A DNA stretch of 6,822 nt from Wolbachia pipientis (GTDB taxonomy: Bacteria; Pseudomonadota; Alphaproteobacteria; Rickettsiales; Anaplasmataceae), in contig NZ_JAHDJT010000070.1 in assembly GCF_023661085.1 (NCBI RefSeq), forward strand, positions 1 to 6,822, read 5' to 3'. Below, in pieces: positions 6,712 to 6,822 of this stretch. The notes beneath the pieces were generated by a model. The model saw only the letters and a list, made by a program, of their open reading frames with translations, had not been told where the DNA came from and searched no databases. Position 1 is the stretch's first letter; each line of letters begins with the position of its first letter. The translations under genes were made by a program, and so were the position numbers.

Positions 6712-6822
6712 CTAGAAAATTTCTTTCCACTACTTTTCAGCAAGTATCTAGGGAGCGTATTGATAAGCATACGCGTCAAGCTAAGGAAAGAAGATGTGAA
6801 AGAGAACAGAATAATAAGGTAT
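6690..6822 (+). other. Possible coding fragment running off the right edge
   Basis: One plus-strand frame (codons beginning at 6690, 6693 and so on) stays open to the window end, about 44 codons. From 6738 it reads as a charged, helix-like sequence: QQVSRERIDKHTRQAKERR and onward. There is no ATG, GTG or TTG start in this part and no ribosome site, so it would be a broken gene remnant or use a rare start such as ATT. A minus-strand frame is also open from the edge to a TGA at 6710-6708. That translation is rich in F, L and S, as expected for the antisense of a K/E/R-rich frame. I cannot assign a family, and chance openness is quite possible over this length. Confidence 0.25.

Overview
The window is AT-rich bacterial chromosome. 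It most resembles an obligate intracellular alphaproteobacterium of the Rickettsiales, probably Wolbachia or a close relative. This is inferred from low GC, the style of the GlyQ, GlyS and UvrC proteins, and the mix of housekeeping genes with small orphan proteins. No database search was possible. I saw no rRNA, tRNA, CRISPR array, complete insertion sequence or long tandem repeat.

Layout. The left edge (to 302, + strand) holds the C-terminal part of a PDDEXK-type nuclease-like protein of the DUF1016/YhcG family, cut by the window edge. It converges on a minus-strand gene series across a 129-bp gap (303-431) that contains an imperfect inverted repeat. Reading leftward from 6656, the minus strand carries a 179-aa acidic orphan protein, a 252-aa polytopic membrane protein of unknown function, glyQ and glyS (alpha and beta subunits of glycyl-tRNA synthetase), and uvrC (excision-nuclease subunit C). 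The right edge (after about 6690) holds an open, charged reading frame with no visible start. It may be a gene fragment.

How the genes work together. glyQ, glyS and uvrC form a tight unit. glyS starts 3 bp after the glyQ stop and in the same frame, and uvrC overlaps the end of glyS by the 4-bp sequence ATGA. GlyQ and GlyS form one enzyme that charges tRNA-Gly. UvrC acts in nucleotide excision repair with UvrA and UvrB, so its place here looks like shared transcription, not shared function. The two unknown genes each have a near-consensus sigma70-type promoter about 20 nt upstream of a start codon fixed by a nearby in-frame stop. A weaker promoter candidate lies before glyQ.

The backbone looks ordinary. 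The points most worth a second look are the two unknown genes, the single stop codon separating in-frame glyQ and glyS, the structured gap before the nuclease-like gene, and the unexplained right edge. I found no convincing new multi-gene system.
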